From positions 43,688,454 to 43,752,453 of the forward strand of contig NC_090761.1 in the NCBI RefSeq assembly GCF_036898095.1: a DNA stretch of 64,000 bases, read 5' to 3'. This document shows positions 22,711 through 33,504 of this stretch, in pieces. Position numbers and translations under genes: made by a program. How positions within the stretch are numbered: the first letter of the stretch is position 1; each line of letters opens with the position of its first letter. The notes under the pieces are model-generated. The model was given only the letters and a program-made list of their open reading frames with translations. It was not told where the DNA came from and searched no databases. The DNA comes from Palaemon carinicauda (lineage: Eukaryota; Arthropoda; Malacostraca; Decapoda; Palaemonidae).

Positions 22711-23469
22711 GTACCAAACGCCGGTACCTTCAGGGCACATGCCTTTCTGCCCTTTTTTATCTGAGACTGTCTTACATAACTAAGATGAGTTCTCTACTTA
22801 CTGTAGGTGAATTCTACTACAGGTTAATATAAAAGCCTTAACTCCTTTAACGTTTGAGGTTTCTTTATGTAGGTTGGGCCTGGGAACTCCTACGAAAGGG
22901 TTCTAGGCTCCTGCTTTGAATACCCACTACATATGGTTATTGGTTTTCTACCAATTTGTCTATTTCTCTTTGAGGGCGTGGATTGAATAGATGGTTGGTA
23001 ACTCTATAGGCTAGTTATGCCTCCCGAGTTTTTTCTATTGAGGTTATAACCTTGCTTTTATAACCTGCGGGTTGCTTTAGACTCTTGCTCATTTATCAAT
23101 GCGTTGATTGCTTAATGATTAAGTTTACCTGTACCGGTGCCCTCTAATTGGCCATTTCTCTGCGGAGATATAGGGGCAACTATTCTTTCCATGAGCATTT
23201 CCCCACCAATTTTTTCCCCTTTTGGGCCTATAGCAACGGACTTTCAGGGGGCTAATTTTTCCAATCTCGCGTTCTTTATAGGGGATGGACATAGGGTAAT
23301 TTATCTCCTTTCTTCTCACCAATGGCATTTACACACAATTTGGGGATTACTATTCCCTCAATTGTTTACATGGAGCATTAATGACCCATTTCTTTTAGCT
23401 TTAGGTGTCTGCTAGAGGATGTAGTACTCATTTGAACCCTTTTCTCCTTACAGGCGGTGCCTATACTTA

Positions 23470-24830
23470 GATACACTGTTAAGTGCAGATTTGTGTCAGA
23501 GCTGTGAGACATCCCTGTGGTCTCGATATTTGCCGCACACATGCGAAGTGTTGGATGATGAAAGGCTCAGTATTGTACTGGGACAATCAGGATTGCAGTG
23601 TTTGTAAGGATTTACTTCACTCCAGATGGGTCTCGGAGGATACCTCCGATGACGCCTGTTCTTCCCGTGGTACCTTCGCACCTGGGTAAGAGGATGAGAT
23701 AGTCTGATCTCATCAAGAATTCAGTGGTGTCTACCAATTCTGACTCCACTATGACATCGGCCTCCCGTTCTACGGTTACGATTGCTTCTTCCGTGACGGG
23801 GGCTGTTCCTGCCCGTTTCTCCTCCCAACATCTGCTAAGCTCATGGAGCCCCCTAGTTCCCGATTACTTTATGTACTACAATACATCTGGTACTTATGGC
23901 TAACAGGAAAGCCTTCATGGAGGGGAATTAGTAATACCAGGTGATGGTGTTCAAGGCCTCATGTGAAGAGATCCAGGCCTTCGAGAAGCAAGAGGAGTTG
24001 CCTAGATATAAGGTTTGGCACTCCTAGCTACCTTATTGCACACAGCAATGATGACGGCAGTGGGTATCAATATACAGATTATCGCCTTTGGCGAGAGCTT
24101 GGCCTCCTTCGTGGCCCTGGACAAAGTGGTCTTCCACTTTATTTCAAAGAGCTACATCAGTGGAGTTAGCCTTTTGTGAGGGTAAGCCTCTCCCAGCTTT
24201 GGAAGAGTGCACACCAGTCTCACCTTTCTTACCACACAATTCTGTCCACTTGACCAATGTCCAGTTTACTTTTGCTGAGAGTAAACTGGATATGGATGCA
24301 CCGGGCCACCAATTTTTTGAGAAGCTTCCCAGGATTCCTGAACACCTTCTTAAGTTTGAGTCGTAGATCAGATAATGGTTGGCAATGTTGATGTCTCTGT
24401 AGTGCTTTATGGGAATGAGGATCGGTCATTTTGCAGGTGCCTTCGTCTTTCCTTGCTGGCGAAAACTCATGTCGACACCTTTATGAAAGACCTTTATGCT
24501 TCTTTTCAGGTCTGTCGATCCTGTAGTGAGCATGGACTTGACACAGCTACCATCTGCAACGAGCTGAAACGTTTCTCACTTCTAGCATCTGGGGAAAAGA
24601 CCTGTTTCCATAGAAAGTTGTGAAGAAAGTTACGGATAAGGCTGTCGCATAGCTTAGAGCCTTTTCCTGAAGTGGGGGATCTCATTGAAGAGGTAGTTCA
24701 CCCCTGGAAAGGCTACAACCAAGAAGTCTCACAAACTGATTTATCATAGCAAGTCGTTTGTTCTTTCTTATGCCGCTATCCCTCAGAATGTCTACGCTGT
24801 GCCCTTATAAGTGGTGTCACAGTCCCTGGC
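23470..24830 (+). pseudogene. DIRS-A gag-like remnant
   Basis: Several short frames in gag position. At 23,483-23,689 a cysteine/histidine-rich segment (CGLDICRTHAKC, then CSVCKDLL) suggests a zinc-binding N-terminal region. At 24,088-24,366 and 24,375-24,623 helical segments include LPRIPEHLLKFES, LLAKTHVDTFMKDLYAS and CRSCSEHGLD. These resemble the gag of DIRS-type elements as I know them, although gag is poorly conserved. Frames switch and stops occur, so it is a dead copy. The RT remnant follows about 160 bp downstream. Confidence 0.45.
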
Positions 24831-24989
24831 CTTCCACCCTATGTATGAGTAAGGGTTGTCTTCCGAAGCCGTCTTGGCAGTGGAGGCAAGTCCAGAGATT
24901 GTGGACTTTGAAACGGCAGTGGAGGTAGCGGTTCATGTCCTCAACACAAAATAAGGAAGGCCTCCGGTAGGGGGACGGTTAGCCTTGTT

Positions 24990-25720
24990 CAAGTATTGTG
25001 GGGTCTTCAGTCTTTGGACGCAGAACGTCATTTCCAACGGCTTTGGTTGGAAGTAGTAACAATGGCCACCACAGTACAGGAGATTCTTCCAGGAACACAT
25101 TCTTGTCTGGAACAGTATGTATAAGATCTCTTGAAGAGGGGTGTTATCTGCTGCGTGAGATCTATGAAATTTCAAGATCGTCTATTTTGTGTGCCAAAAC
25201 GGTTTCGAGCTTACCTCAAACTATTCTCGTCTTGTCTGGTCTAAACTTGTTCGTTCAGTGGGACAGGTTCCAGATGTTGGCTATTTCGCAGATATGGACC
25301 TTACCACCCTTGGAGGCTTTCACTGTCTCTATAGATTTTAACGACATCTTTGTATTGTCGGTTAGGTTGACACTTATCCCCCTACCTTAGTTGTAGCGTG
25401 TGGAAAAAAGTCTACGTATTCAGAGTTATGCCATTTGGGCTCAGCATAGCTTTGAGGGTTTTCACGAAGTTTACTGACGTAGTCGTACAACAACTCCGGT
25501 AGACAGGATTTTAAGTAGAGGCATACCTGGTTGACTGGCTAGTGTGAGTTCCCTTGGCACAGAGTGCTCGGAAGCAGCCAATTGAGTTTTTGGTTCCTCT
25601 AGTCCCTTGGACTTCAGATCAACCTTAAGAAATCAGATCTAACTCCAGCTCAGGACTTCCCGTGGTTGGAGATTTGTTGTGACTAAGTCACACTCCCGTT
25701 CTATTCCTCCCTCTAAGGGA
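24990..25720 (+). pseudogene. DIRS-A reverse transcriptase remnant
   Basis: The pieces, in different frames, are in RT order: KFQDRLFCVPKRF near 25,167, FTVSIDFNDIF at about 25,319 (motif A, D retained), RVMPFGLSIALRVFTKF at about 25,421 (motif B, strongly DIRS-like) and VEAYLVDWLV at 25,515-25,544. In the last the expected YLDD box reads YLVD, so one catalytic aspartate is lost, and a stop follows at once. Stops interrupt several places. The RT would have copied the element's RNA in the nucleus or in particles. Confident as an RT relic; DIRS type follows from the termini and YR. Confidence 0.75.
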
Positions 25721-25959
25721 GAGGAAATAGAGACGCCAGCCAAGTCCCTGATCAAGTCGGGGATGATCACCAGGTGACACTCTGGAGGAGGTTTGAGGAT
25801 CTTTACGATTTACGAATTCTGTCCTCAATGTACGACTCAAAGATGCAATCCGAGTTTGGGGAAGAAGAGCCTCACACGCTCTTCCTGACCATCAGAGAAG
25901 AGCCCGGTTTTACTGCGGAAGCAACTTAGACCGTGGTCCACTGCCATAAGTCTTTCACA

Positions 25960-26640
25960 GACATTGCTGTTGCGCTTCCTCCTCCAGTAGTGACACTTTG
26001 TTCGGATGCCTTGTTGGATGGTTGGGTGGGTCATAACCCACCCAAGAAAGTGCAGAGCTGTTGGTCTCAGAAATTTTAACAATACCACATCAATATTCTG
26101 GAGTCCATGGTAGTCTTCTTGTCCCTCATGAAATTATACCTAAAGGAGAACATTCATATCCATTTAAACCTCATTAACAGGGTTATAGTCTATTGATTCA
26201 ACAGACAAGAATCAAGGTGTCCTCAATTGAACCACGTAATGATAACCGTCTTTACGTTGGATCAGAAGAAAGGTTGGCATTTGTCAACCTCTCTCCTTCA
26301 GTGAGATAAAATCTCTGGCCTTCAAGTGGATCTGTTTGCAATGAGTTTCAGCATGGTATTTTCCTGCTAGGTAGCACCGAAAGTGGTTCAAGCAGCAGTG
26401 GGCATGGACACTAAAGTTCGTCAATGTCCCTGGATGGGAGTTGTTGGACGACGATTTGCCCGTTTCCACCGTTTAACGTCCTCGTGAAGGTTTTGGACAG
26501 GCTTGGATCTTTCAAGGGATGGTGGCTCTGGTGGCTCCTTGGTAGCCAATGAGCAACTGGTTTCCCATGGTCACGGATTTGAATCCCAACTTGTGCCGTG
26601 ACCAACCCTATTCTGTCTCAGGATGGATAGCAGGGGATTG
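25960..26640 (+). pseudogene. DIRS-A RNase H and connector remnant
   Basis: TLCSDALLDGWVGH at about 25,992 retains the first RNase H aspartate. ESMVVFLSLMKLYLKENIHIHL at about 26,100 is the next conserved block, and FNRQESRCPQLNHVMI at about 26,196 corresponds to the NRQGG-type segment. After a stop, GLQVDLFAMSFSMVF near 26,322 and FARFHRLTSS near 26,456 match the V-D-L-F-A and FPP-type blocks that lie between RNase H and YR in DIRS polymerases. A frameshifted ORF on the other strand here is only a shadow. Inactive. Confidence 0.65.
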
Positions 26641-26929
26641 TTTATGTTTCATCTTAGAGATCGTACAATCCTCATCTCATGTTTGATTTCACACTAGTCC
26701 TGAGAATGAAATTGAAAATTCAACGTTTTAAGTGGGTATTTGCGGAAACTATGAGTCGTCTAACACCATGACTCAGTATGAAACGTCAGGGACCAAATGG
26801 GTCAAATGTCAAAGACATAAATTCAGGGTTGATTACTATGGATTTTTGTTTAAATTTCAAGCTTACTTTGCATGTTTAAAGTCTAGCTTCCTCCACAATT
26901 TCGTCGTACAATTCGGCCCTCATTAGATC

Positions 26930-27620
26930 TATACTATACAGTATGCCTTTGATGTCGAATTTTACTCGGATCTCTTCAACAAAGTTCTGAAGGTTTGTGC
27001 AAGGCTATGGCTGTTGGGTCCACTGAAGCCTATCTCTTGGTCTTTGGACATAGGCAATCAAAAGGCTTCTATTCTTGATTCCACTCAGAAAGCCATCTTC
27101 TTAATTGCGATGGCTTCTGGTGCTCGGGTTAGTGACATTGTAACGATTTCTAGAGACGAGAACCACATTGAATTTGTGGATAATGGCGAGGTTAATTTAT
27201 ACCCTGATCCCACTTTTCTGACTAAAAATTAACTTCCATTTTCACCTTGGGGTCTATGGAAAATAGTTCCCCTTCAAGGTGATCCTTTCCTTTGTCCAAT
27301 ACACTGTCCAAAAGTATATTTGCTGAGAACAGTGCAGTTTAAAGGTAGTCTGATTTGTCTCTAAACCAGTTACGAAATAATATTACTTATTCTATATGAA
27401 GAGTGGACCCGGCTCATAAGACATCGGGTCTCTGCCTTGAAGATGTGGCTTCCTTCTTGAACTTTTTCCAGTATATGTCCATTGAGGGACTGCAGACATA
27501 TACTGGTCGGAAGTCCACTTGGGTTTTCTTCAGGCATTATATGAAGCAATTGGAGGAGACGCCACTTTGTGGTGGTTGCGGGTGTGTTATCAAACCCTCG
27601 GCAACGACATAGCCCACAAT
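26930..27620 (+). pseudogene. DIRS-A tyrosine recombinase remnant
   Basis: The frame at 27,014-27,232 contains KAIFLIAMASGARVSDI (27,089-27,139), matching the helix with the first catalytic arginine of tyrosine recombinases. It continues with a beta-rich stretch and DPTFLTKN. After broken sequence, 27,403-27,612 has LEDVASFLNFFQYM, with the expected H-x-x-R box degraded, and WVFFRHYMKQLEE, where HY fits the C-terminal catalytic tyrosine. Element-encoded YR, not a DDE integrase, inserts DIRS elements without target duplications. Two frames and several stops make this a pseudogene. Confidence 0.72.
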
Positions 27621-28448
27621 GCATCTTAGGGCACTCCTTCAGCTCGTTATCACCAATGAGTAAACAGAAGTTTTTGCTTCAAGGAAAAAAGGAAAAATGC
27701 ACTTCATTTCCTTTTCAGCTTCCCAGGTGTCTTTACGATGATTTATGTGTTCCTTCAGTGCTACAGCCTAACTGTCTAAGTATCATTAAGCTATATCTCA
27801 TTTGGTTTGGTTGATTAACCCCTTTTTTGGTACCGATGTGATCATGTGTCTCTTGATCAGGTTTACCTTGTCATAAGTTTTCTATGGTTCCTTATGTCAT
27901 GTATTTGGCCCCTTATGCTACCTTATGTATGGGTAGGGACGGGATGCATTTATTTTGTACAAAAAATTTCCATGTTAGGTTAATGATGGTTACTTGCTAA
28001 CCTTGGCACTGATTATTGAGAGTAAAAGGCTGTGAATTGTTCCATGACTTTTACTTTTACGCCCTACTATTATAATTGTAATTACTGTAGTGGCTTTATC
28101 TTTAGTGTGCCTTCTCATTATTATCCTTTCTGAACATAATTGGATTTAATCTCAAGGCGAGTTTTGGTTACATACGCCTCACCTTTGATGCCTCCTTTAG
28201 TTTCGGCCTCCTCAGAACTCCCAACACTAGCATCAGCCGTTTTTCCAATTGCGGAGGGCGGTTCCTTGGGTCTTTATTACCTCCTTGTCGGACCATCATG
28301 CTTATCAATTCTGCCACCGAACTGTTCTGGCATATATAGTTGAGAGTGATACCTATGCCTTGACGGAGTAATCCTGTAAGTGCATTTCGGTATTGGGACC
28401 TCTCCCTTTGAGGCTTCCTACAGAAGCATAGGTAATTCTTTGGTACAC

Positions 28449-28540
28449 TTCCATCAGGACAACATGGCTCGAGCCCAAAAACCGGATTTTGACGTAGGAA
28501 AAATATATTTTTGGGCGAGATAGCCATGTCGTCCTGATGG
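28449..28540 (+). repeat. Internal complementary region of DIRS-A
   Basis: The left half (to about 28,480) is the reverse complement of the left terminus around 10,367-10,398, with two mismatches. The right half (from about 28,483) is the reverse complement of the right terminus 28,822-28,877, with a few differences. Less perfect than the DIRS-B equivalent, in line with an older insertion. Confidence 0.85.
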
Positions 28541-28610
28541 CCCACCCGTTACGTTGTCCCTCCCCGATGCCTCGTTGGATGCCTCTTCTCACCGTAGTTG
28601 CGCTGCTGTG

Positions 28611-28877
28611 TGGAATGAGTTTATCAGGGACGAATAGTACTATGAAGGGAGAGGATATGTAACGGCTCCTCACCTATCCTCCTCCTTAGATTCCTAGACT
28701 GGGTTAAGTCTGTTTTGGGTGCAGATATCTATGGTTATCTACGGATACATCCCTGATTATACTTCTCTTGTAATATCCCTCACAGAAATATTATACAGTA
28801 GGAAGCTGCCTAAAGGAACTTCCATCAGGACGACAGCTATCTCACCCAAAAATAGATTTTTCCTACGTCAAAATCCG
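28611..28877 (-). repeat. Right inverted terminal repeat of DIRS-A
   Basis: Reverse complement of 10,371-10,663 apart from the missing ~58 bp, followed by a right-end extension (CTCACCCAAAAATAGATTTT and onward) that matches only the internal complementary region. The right boundary is set at the end of CAAAATCCG, where similarity to that region stops. Confidence 0.82.
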
Positions 28878-30030
28878 TTTTATGACCAAAATTAAGGATA
28901 TCCTTTGGGTCTGGCAACATTGTATCGTTGCCTAATGTTCCCACTTGTGCTGGTTAGGTGCATCAGAGCTTATGCCTCATTCCCCACTTCCCTCTTAGTC
29001 GCTGTGCTGAACAGACATCTGCTTGACTACTGTCCATTCTGTGCTTTTCCTTATCAGTTCTTGTGATAATGAGTGCTTCTTAAGTATATTTGAGAACCAG
29101 GCCTTGGCCTTGATGGTCATCCTTTTGACAGCTTCATGAGTTGTGTGGAAGTAAATCCCCGTATTTCATGTCGTGCATGTCGAGGTAAGAGGTGTTCTAT
29201 ATCCTCTCATTTTGAGATTTGTATGGAATAGTTGTCTTCCCAATGAAAGAAACTTAGCATCAGTCATAATAAAGATAAAAGGAATTGTTCCCCCTCTTCC
29301 AAAGAGGGCATGAAGCAGAAAGCTTTTCTTACAGACTGAAAATTGTCTCTGTACCTAACGAGACAGATTACTCAACAGTGATTACAACCCTCTGGCTTTG
29401 GCAACTAACCAACCAAAGTTGGATTAATTACAGGAACTACTGATTTCTCCATAGTTTGTAGATCCTAACTGATCACCATCCCCACCAACAAGTGTACTAA
29501 ACTAGGAGGAACAGCTTTTCATTTCAGATGTAGGGGAAGGAGATTTCTCATCCATGATACAGATCTCTCGTTAATTTCGGTTAATAACCTTTTAATAATA
29601 CGTCAACACGGTCCTTGCACCGTTAAGGTAATGGACAACAGGTATCTCCACCTCCTTTAATGTTTGAAGTTACATTATTCCACAGTGAAAGCCCTTAGTA
29701 GAGTCAAGCTTATTAGTAATAATGTACCCGATCCAAATGGTAAGAGTTCCCCTTGAAAGAAAATAATCAATCATCAGATCATCACTTTCAGATTCTTCAT
29801 GAAGTGTCCAAGTCCAAAAAGAACAAGAAAGATTGGCGGCATAGGCCTAATTCAAGTGCAAAACTTTCCCTGGGTGACAGATGCACATATTGCCCATGTG
29901 TCCTTTACCACAAACAGGTACTGAAAAGCATAAGCCTGTAATGGCTCAAAACAGAAATGCACAAGAGGTGACACGCATTCCTTCTGACTGAACGTACCGC
30001 TACAAGCACACATCCCACAATTACTGCCGC
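28878..30030. other. Degenerate retroelement-like sequence
   Basis: No intact gene. At about 29,131-29,232 a frame reads SCVEVNPRISCRACRGKRC and a further C, then a stop; this Cys-rich pattern resembles the N-terminal zinc-binding segment of some arthropod retroelement gag proteins. It is too short and too decayed to assign. The rest has mixed composition and no motif. Confidence 0.35.
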
Positions 30031-30370
30031 AGTTCAGGCGCTGCTATCAATATTCGTTTTAGAAAAAGTACAAGGTCTACATCATGGACTTTGATGAAGA
30101 GGTACAAGGTTTATATCATCAGGCAAAGGATGGACTTGGTTCAAATTTTTTTCAGAAAAATATCCTTTGATGAAGAAGTACAACATCAATATCATTGGGT
30201 AAAAGATGGAGTTAGTTGGAACGATCTAGTTGATGAACTATAAAGGAGTAGTGAAGGACATTTTTTAAGGAGACAATATCCTTTGATGAAGAAGTACACT
30301 GTCTACATCATTGGGTAAAGGGTGGATTCAGATGGAAGGATCTAGTTGATGAACTATGAAAGGTGAGAAA
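30030..30370 (+). repeat. Diverged ~115-bp satellite units
   Basis: About three imperfect copies sharing ATCCTTTGATGAAGAAGTAC, a CTACATCAT-type word, GGATGGA and GATCTAGTTGATGAACTAT with the homogeneous satellite further right. They mark the left edge of the satellite domain. Confidence 0.8.
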
Positions 30371-30768
30371 ACCAGGGGGATCTAATCCTTGATGTTGGAC
30401 TGTCGGCTTCTGGCCAGAAGCCAATCATTACAGATATGGGAAGGATGATTCCTTATTTTCTCTGTCTCGGTTCTAACAGCCTGGTTTACTTTACAGGAAA
30501 GACGGTTCACTGCTGCCGTTTCGGATTAGCTCATTCAGCGTAGGTGATTCGGCATAGGAATTTTTCAGCTAAGGCATTTCGGCATTCAATTAGCACTTGG
30601 TTGTTATAACTATCGAATTATCTTTCTCTCTTTTACCCATTTAACTATCAAATAAGTACCTGTACATTTTACATTAGCGCTTGGATTTTATAGCTATCAA
30701 ATTATCCCTTTCTCTCTTTTTACTCATTCAACTATCAAATAAGTACCTATATGTTACTGTCAAATACG

Positions 30769-30850
<82 letters not shown>

Positions 30851-30904
30851 CATTTAGCTCAGTTCAAGAAAATATTTTTCAGTCGTGTAAACCCTTTTAT
30901 TCAA
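30371..30904 (+). repeat. Spacer with an 84-bp direct duplication
   Basis: The stretch before the MULE relic contains two adjacent 84-bp copies (about 30,590-30,673 and 30,674-30,757) with TAGC(A/G)CTTGG and AACTATCAAATAAGTACCT. A short run of TTTCGG/TTCGGCA words precedes them at 30,518-30,575. This may be the terminal region of the neighbouring Mutator-like element, but no matching inverted copy was found on the other side. Confidence 0.5.
30773..30847 (+). repeat. (CT)n microsatellite, about 37 units
   Basis: Uninterrupted CT dinucleotides for 75 bp. The open frame across it (SLSLSL...) is a by-product of the repeat. Confidence 0.97.
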
Positions 30905-32215
30905 AATGGATGAAGAATTTTTATCAAAACGTGGAAGTAGTAAAGTAATACACGATGGATATCTTTAATTTTTGACACAAATAGCAAGGGTGATCCTAAC
31001 TTGAAGTTTTGGCGATGTGATCAGAAAGATCGTTGTGAAGTAAGATTACATATGAAGGATGGAAAAGTGATTCGCCAGTTGAATGAACACACCCATCAAT
31101 CATCTGCTGCAAAAATAGAGGTCGAAAAGATAAAAACTAATTTTAAGAAAAGAAGTGCTGAAACTTTGAAGCTACCAACAGTTGTGGTATACAAATGTTT
31201 AACTGGGGCTTCTGCAGCTACTTTAGCTTTAGCCCCAGACATGCCTGCAATGCGAAACCTTTCTAGGAATCGAAAATTCTTAAACAGGGCACCAGCTAAC
31301 TAACTCATTTGGAGAATCTAGTTATACCCAAGTCCTATACATTATATGTTCCCCAACTGGGTGTGGAAGAAAAATTCCTTTGGGAGATAATGGAGAAGGT
31401 AATAGTGGGACATTGTTATTTGGAAGAATAGGCTGGCTTCAACATTTAGTCTACTCAGAAATTTGGTTTGCTGACGGGACTCACTATTGCGCCTAGTCTT
31501 TATCTCGGGTGTACATTATGTCTGCTAAGATGCACGATGGAGTTATTCCAATAGTGTATGATCTTCTCCCTAACAAAGAAAAACTTATTTTCATATATTC
31601 AAGTTCCTTAAAACCCTCGAACCAAATTTGAGACCTACTTCCATAAATTGTGATTTTGAACAAACTGCAATTCATGCTTTGCAAGATGCATTTCCCACCA
31701 TGCGTATTAATGGATGCTTTTTCCATCTTGCACAAAATATGCATAGACATCTTGCTTCAATGGTTTTATCAAATCTCCATAAAAATTATTCTGACTTTAC
31801 GTTAAAGGCAAAAATGATAATAGCTCTCGCCTTCGTTCCATTACAAAAGATGGACGAGTACATGGATACACTAGCAGCAGTTCTTCCTGATGGACTAATA
31901 CCCATATTTCATTGGTTTGAAGATCATTATTTTGGACGACAGAATAGACATCGAAATGCAAGAATGAACCTCATTTTCCCTCCCGAAATATGAAACCTTT
32001 TTAAATGAACTATATATAATAAAGGTAGCACCAATAACCACAACAAAGCTGCCAATCGACATCTATAATACGAATTAGGAACGAATCATCCAATCATCTG
32101 GAAATTTATTGATACCTTAAGGAAAGCTTAGAAAGGGCGTGATGCATTTCTTGAGAAATTGATCGCTGGAAATCAACCTCCCAAAAAGCTAAAGAAATAT
32201 AGAAGTGCTGAGAAA
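30905..32215 (+). pseudogene. Mutator-like transposase pseudogene with FLYWCH zinc finger
   Basis: ATG at 30,905 opens MDEEFLSKRGSSKVIHDGYL. A frameshift at about 30,966 leads into FDTNSKG and the FLYWCH-type segment KFWRCDQKDRCEVRLHMKDG with a later H-T-H (31,001-31,100). The MULE transposase core follows. Near 31,466 WFADGTHYCA gives the first catalytic D, then a stop. At 31,628-31,993 PTSINCDFEQTAI supplies the second D, followed by GCFFHLAQNMHRHL (the C/H motif typical of MULEs), LAFVP, and WFEDHYFGRQNRHRNARMN. Weaker continuation runs to about 32,215 (IWKFIDTLRKA). FLYWCH plus MULE is a known arthropod/nematode transposase layout. Stops and shifts disable it. It sits within the 115-bp satellite. 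Confidence 0.75.
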
Positions 32216-33206
32216 AGGTCCTTTGGTGACTTAGTATAATGTCTACATACTAAGGTAAACGATGGACTCAATTGGAAGGAACTAGTAGGTGAACTATGAA
32301 AGAAAGAGAAAAGGGAAATTTTTTAACAAAGAATTATCTTTTGGTTATGAAGTATAAGGTGTACATACTAAGGTGAAGGATGGACTCAATTGGAAGGAAC
32401 TAGTAGGTGAACTATGAAAGAAAGAGAAAAGGGAAATTTTTTAACAAAGAATTATCTTTTGGTTATGAAGTATAAGGTGTACATACTAAGGTGAAGGATG
32501 GACTCAATTGGAAGGAACTAGTAGGTGAACTATGAAAGAAAGAGAAAAGGGAAATTTTTTAACAAAGAATTATCTTTTGGTTATGAAGTATAAGGTGTAC
32601 ATACTAAGGTGAAGGATGGGCTCAATTGGTAAGATTAGTTGGTGAACTATGATAGAAAGAGAAAAGGGACATTTTTTTTTTAATGAGGAATTATCTTTTG
32701 ACGACGTAGTATGAGGTCTACACACTAAGGTAAAGGATGAACTCAATTGGAAGGATTAGCTGGTGAACTATGAAAGAAAGAGAAAAGGGACATTTTTAAT
32801 GAGAAATTATCTCTTGATGATGAAGTATAAGGTCTACACACTAAGGTAAAGGATGGACTAAATTGGAAGGATTAGTTAGTGAACTATGAAAGAAAGAGAA
32901 AGGGGATATTTTTTTTTAGATGAGGAATTATCTTTTGGTGACGAAGTAATAGGTCTACATACTAAGGTAAAGGATGGACTCAATTGGAAGGATCTAGTTA
33001 CTGAACTATAAAAGAAAGAGAAAAGGGAAATTTTTCTAAAATGAGGAATTATATTTAGGTAACAAAGTATAAGGTCTACATAATAAGGTAAAGGATGGAC
33101 TCAATTGGAAGGATCTAGTTAGTGAACTAGAAAGAAAGAGAAAAGGGGAATTTTTAATGAGGAATTATCTTTTGATGACGTTGATGACGAAGTATAAGGT
33201 CTACAT
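32216..33206 (+). repeat. ~115-120-bp satellite, 8-9 units
   Basis: Tandem units carry AAGGATGGACTCAATTGGAA, GGTGAACTATGAAAGAAAGA, a poly-T/A stretch and AATTATCTTTTGGT.A.GAAGTAT. The first three full units after 32,260 are almost identical (period 119 bp); later ones vary. The array stops within a unit at the LTR of the gypsy element. Confidence 0.93.
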
Positions 33207-33252
33207 TGTGGAGGATTAATTTTATTTTAATTTATTTTTTTATTTGCCAAAT

Positions 33253-33289
<37 letters not shown>

Positions 33290-33314
33290 CAAGTGTGTTT
33301 ATTTAAGTTTTGTT

Positions 33315-33349
<35 letters not shown>

Positions 33350-33373
33350 CAAGTGTGTTTATTTAAGTTTTGT

Positions 33374-33416
<43 letters not shown>

Positions 33417-33465
33417 GTTTTAGTATTGTTAAATCGAGACATTTTATTTGCTTTAGCTTTGTCAT

Positions 33466-33504
<39 letters not shown>

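Larger units (their letters stand above)
10362..28877 (+). mobile_element. DIRS-A: outer DIRS-type YR retrotransposon, interrupted by DIRS-B
   Basis: The two ends are inverted copies of each other for about 290 bp (10,371-10,663 against 28,611-28,850). Close to the right end, 28,449-28,540 is complementary to both outermost termini: its left half matches the left end (GGCTCGAGCC core) and its right half matches the right end. Inverted terminal repeats plus an internal complementary region are the hallmark of DIRS1-type elements, which replicate through a circular intermediate and integrate with a tyrosine recombinase. Decayed gag, RT, RNase H and YR regions lie in that order at 23.5-27.6 kb on the plus strand. 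Gross length is 18.5 kb; without the nested 10-kb copy it is about 8.5 kb. All coding parts carry stops or frameshifts, so the copy is dead. The exact outer bases are uncertain by a few nucleotides. Confidence 0.8.

Noticed and set aside
28168..28673. Minus-strand ORFs of 106-125 codons
   Set aside because: They overlap the DIRS-A internal complementary region and right ITR. They are shadows of terminal repeat sequence.
30751..30948. 65-codon ORF rich in SL repeats
   Set aside because: It is the translation of a (CT)n microsatellite.
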